Shown: piece by piece, positions 62,947 through 64,000 of the stretch
How the letters are laid out: every line of letters begins with the position of its first letter
Numbering within the stretch: the stretch's first letter is position 1
Source: Pseudomonadales bacterium
GTDB lineage: Bacteria > Pseudomonadota > Gammaproteobacteria > Pseudomonadales > Halieaceae
NCBI GenBank assembly: GCA_024234735.1
Contig: JACKNV010000007.1
Span: 110,687-174,686 of the forward strand
Length of the DNA stretch: 64,000 nt
Direction: 5' to 3'
The notes under the pieces: model-generated
Database searches by the model: none
Told to the model about the DNA's origin: nothing
The model's input: the letters and a program-made list of their open reading frames with translations, nothing else
Program-made: the position numbers and the translations under genes

Positions 62947-64000
62947 TCACAGCCACTGGCCGAGGGCTTCGCGGCGGGCCGCGCCGAACTCGTCCCACAG
63001 ATCCTGTTCAGCCAGCATCAGCAACATCGCCCGGGCATACAGGCTGCGCTGCGGCCCCGCCGATGCGGCGTCGAAGTAGGCGTACAACTGCTCCAGGCAC
63101 TGCAGCAGGGCGCGGGGGTCGGTCTGGTAAACAGCGATCTTTTCGGCCGGCGGTATGGGCTGGGCAAACAGCGGCTCCCCATCCAGGTAGTCGCGGGCCA
63201 GGCGCGTATTGACCTGGATCCACCTGCTGCGGTATTCGCGATACAGCCCGCGGTGCACGTACATGCAGTGCTCTACCGGCTGTTCCGGACAGGCCGCCAG
63301 CAACAGCCCCAACACGTTCTCGTTCTCGCCCTTGTCGTAACCGACCCTGTTCAGGCAGCGCTTGATATAGAGCTGGTTGGGGCCCAGGCCGGCGTTGACG
63401 CTGAGCTCGGTGCTCGCGGCCAGTTCTATGCCTGTCGCGGCGCAGAAATCCCGGACGATATCGCCACCCACCCAGCGCTCCGCCTCGTAGGGGCGGATGA
63501 GTATGTTGTCGCGCCCCACGGCATTGCTCCAGATACCCAGCAGCTCGTCGTAGTCGTGGCGGAAAATCTGGTGGGTCTGGTAGAACTGGTAGGCACTGAA
63601 AGCCCACTGGCGGGCGCCTTTGACGTCCTGGTTGTAGAACGAGCTGTACAGCTGGTCCTGGCGGCGCAGGTAAACCACCACCTTGAGCTCGTGCCCGTGG
63701 AGGCGATGGCGGATGTCGGCCAGCATGTCCTCGAGCTTTTGCGTCTGGCCGAAGAACAGCTCGGAGCTGAGCACGATCCTGTCCACCTGCCCCTGATGCT
63801 GCTCGATTTCCCGCTGCAGGTCGTCCCAGGCTGCGCCCCGGGTCCGCTCCCCATACCACAGGTCGGCCATACTGTGCCCCTGGTAGGCCTGTATCAGGTC
63901 GCACACCAGGGTGTGGTGGGCATCGCCGTTACGCAGCAGCCTGGGATAGAGGACCCCCTGGCGCAGCAGCGCCTTGTAGTTCTTCGCCAGCACCCGCTGC
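62947..64000 (-). CDS. Sulfotransferase-family protein, 5' end cut by window edge
   Basis: The last 350 residues are visible; the frame is open to base 64000, so the N-terminal 5'-PSB motif lies outside. What is seen begins QRVLAKNYKALLRQGVLYP, as in bacterial proteins whose start reads like KTGTTSIQ. The middle has VVVYLRRQDQLYSSFYNQDV, in which an Arg-x(n)-Ser pair takes the place of the 3'-PB motif. It lies 37 bases upstream of ampG on the same strand. Family assignment rests on the partial sequence. Confidence 0.68.
   Translation of the reverse strand, partial: QRVLAKNYKALLRQGVLYPRLLRNGDAHHTLVCDLIQAYQGHSMADLWYGERTRGAAWDDLQREIEQHQGQVDRIVLSSELFFGQTQKLEDMLADIRHRLHGHELKVVVYLRRQDQLYSSFYNQDVKGARQWAFSAYQFYQTHQIFRHDYDELLGIWSNAVGRDNILIRPYEAERWVGGDIVRDFCAATGIELAASTELSVNAGLGPNQLYIKRCLNRVGYDKGENENVLGLLLAACPEQPVEHCMYVHRGLYREYRSRWIQVNTRLARDYLDGEPLFAQPIPPAEKIAVYQTDPRALLQCLEQLYAYFDAASAGPQRSLYARAMLLMLAEQDLWDEFGAARREALGQWL

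Overview
The window is a GC-rich, gene-dense stretch of a gammaproteobacterial chromosome. The order murJ-ribF-ileS-lspA-fkpB-ispH followed by fimT-pilVWXY1E, and pilSR next to bamD, is typical of gammaproteobacteria. A marine, Halieaceae-like (OM60/NOR5, oligotrophic marine) relative is my best guess. That placement is an inference from gene order and protein flavour, not from a marker-gene tree.

Left half (1 to about 36 kb) is core genome. It opens with a cut GNAT acetyltransferase divergent from a RimK-like ATP-grasp ligase. Next come ilvIH with a long leader, a DUF4124 protein, clpB with a sigma-32 promoter, pgeF-rluD, bamD and the pilus two-component system pilSR. A long minus-strand run then reads fumarase, sbcB, (promoter) pyrB, nudF, murJ, ribF, ileS, lspA, fkpB, ispH and the minor-pilin/PilY1 operon ending in pilE. 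Many of these genes overlap by 1 to 11 bases. The section closes with sodB facing groESL across back-to-back terminators, then fxsA and an alkyltransferase-like repair protein. The groESL promoter region carries a sigma-70 promoter fused to a perfect CIRCE operator, with a separate sigma-32 promoter downstream.

Right half (about 36 to 64 kb) is a surface-glycan locus that runs off the right edge. It holds gmd and rmd (GDP-mannose to GDP-D-rhamnose), seven GT-B type glycosyltransferases including a WbpZ-like one, a GtrA/GtrB-like pair, and a YfhO-type membrane protein. It also has two acyltransferases, two paralogous methyltransferases, a DUF4214 protein and five sulfotransferase-family proteins. 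No Wzm/Wzt, Wzx or Wzy was recognised. Together the genes suggest a D-rhamnose-containing glycan decorated with sulfate, acyl and methyl groups. The polymer itself and the sulfation are inferences.

The most unusual proteins are: two adjacent glycosyltransferases with one versus two beta-sandwich-like modules between the Rossmann halves; a bi-domain sulfotransferase whose second domain has lost both PAPS-binding motifs; a beta-sandwich/sulfotransferase fusion; and a membrane protein with a winged-helix-like tail next to gtrA. No tRNA, rRNA, CRISPR array or insertion sequence was seen.
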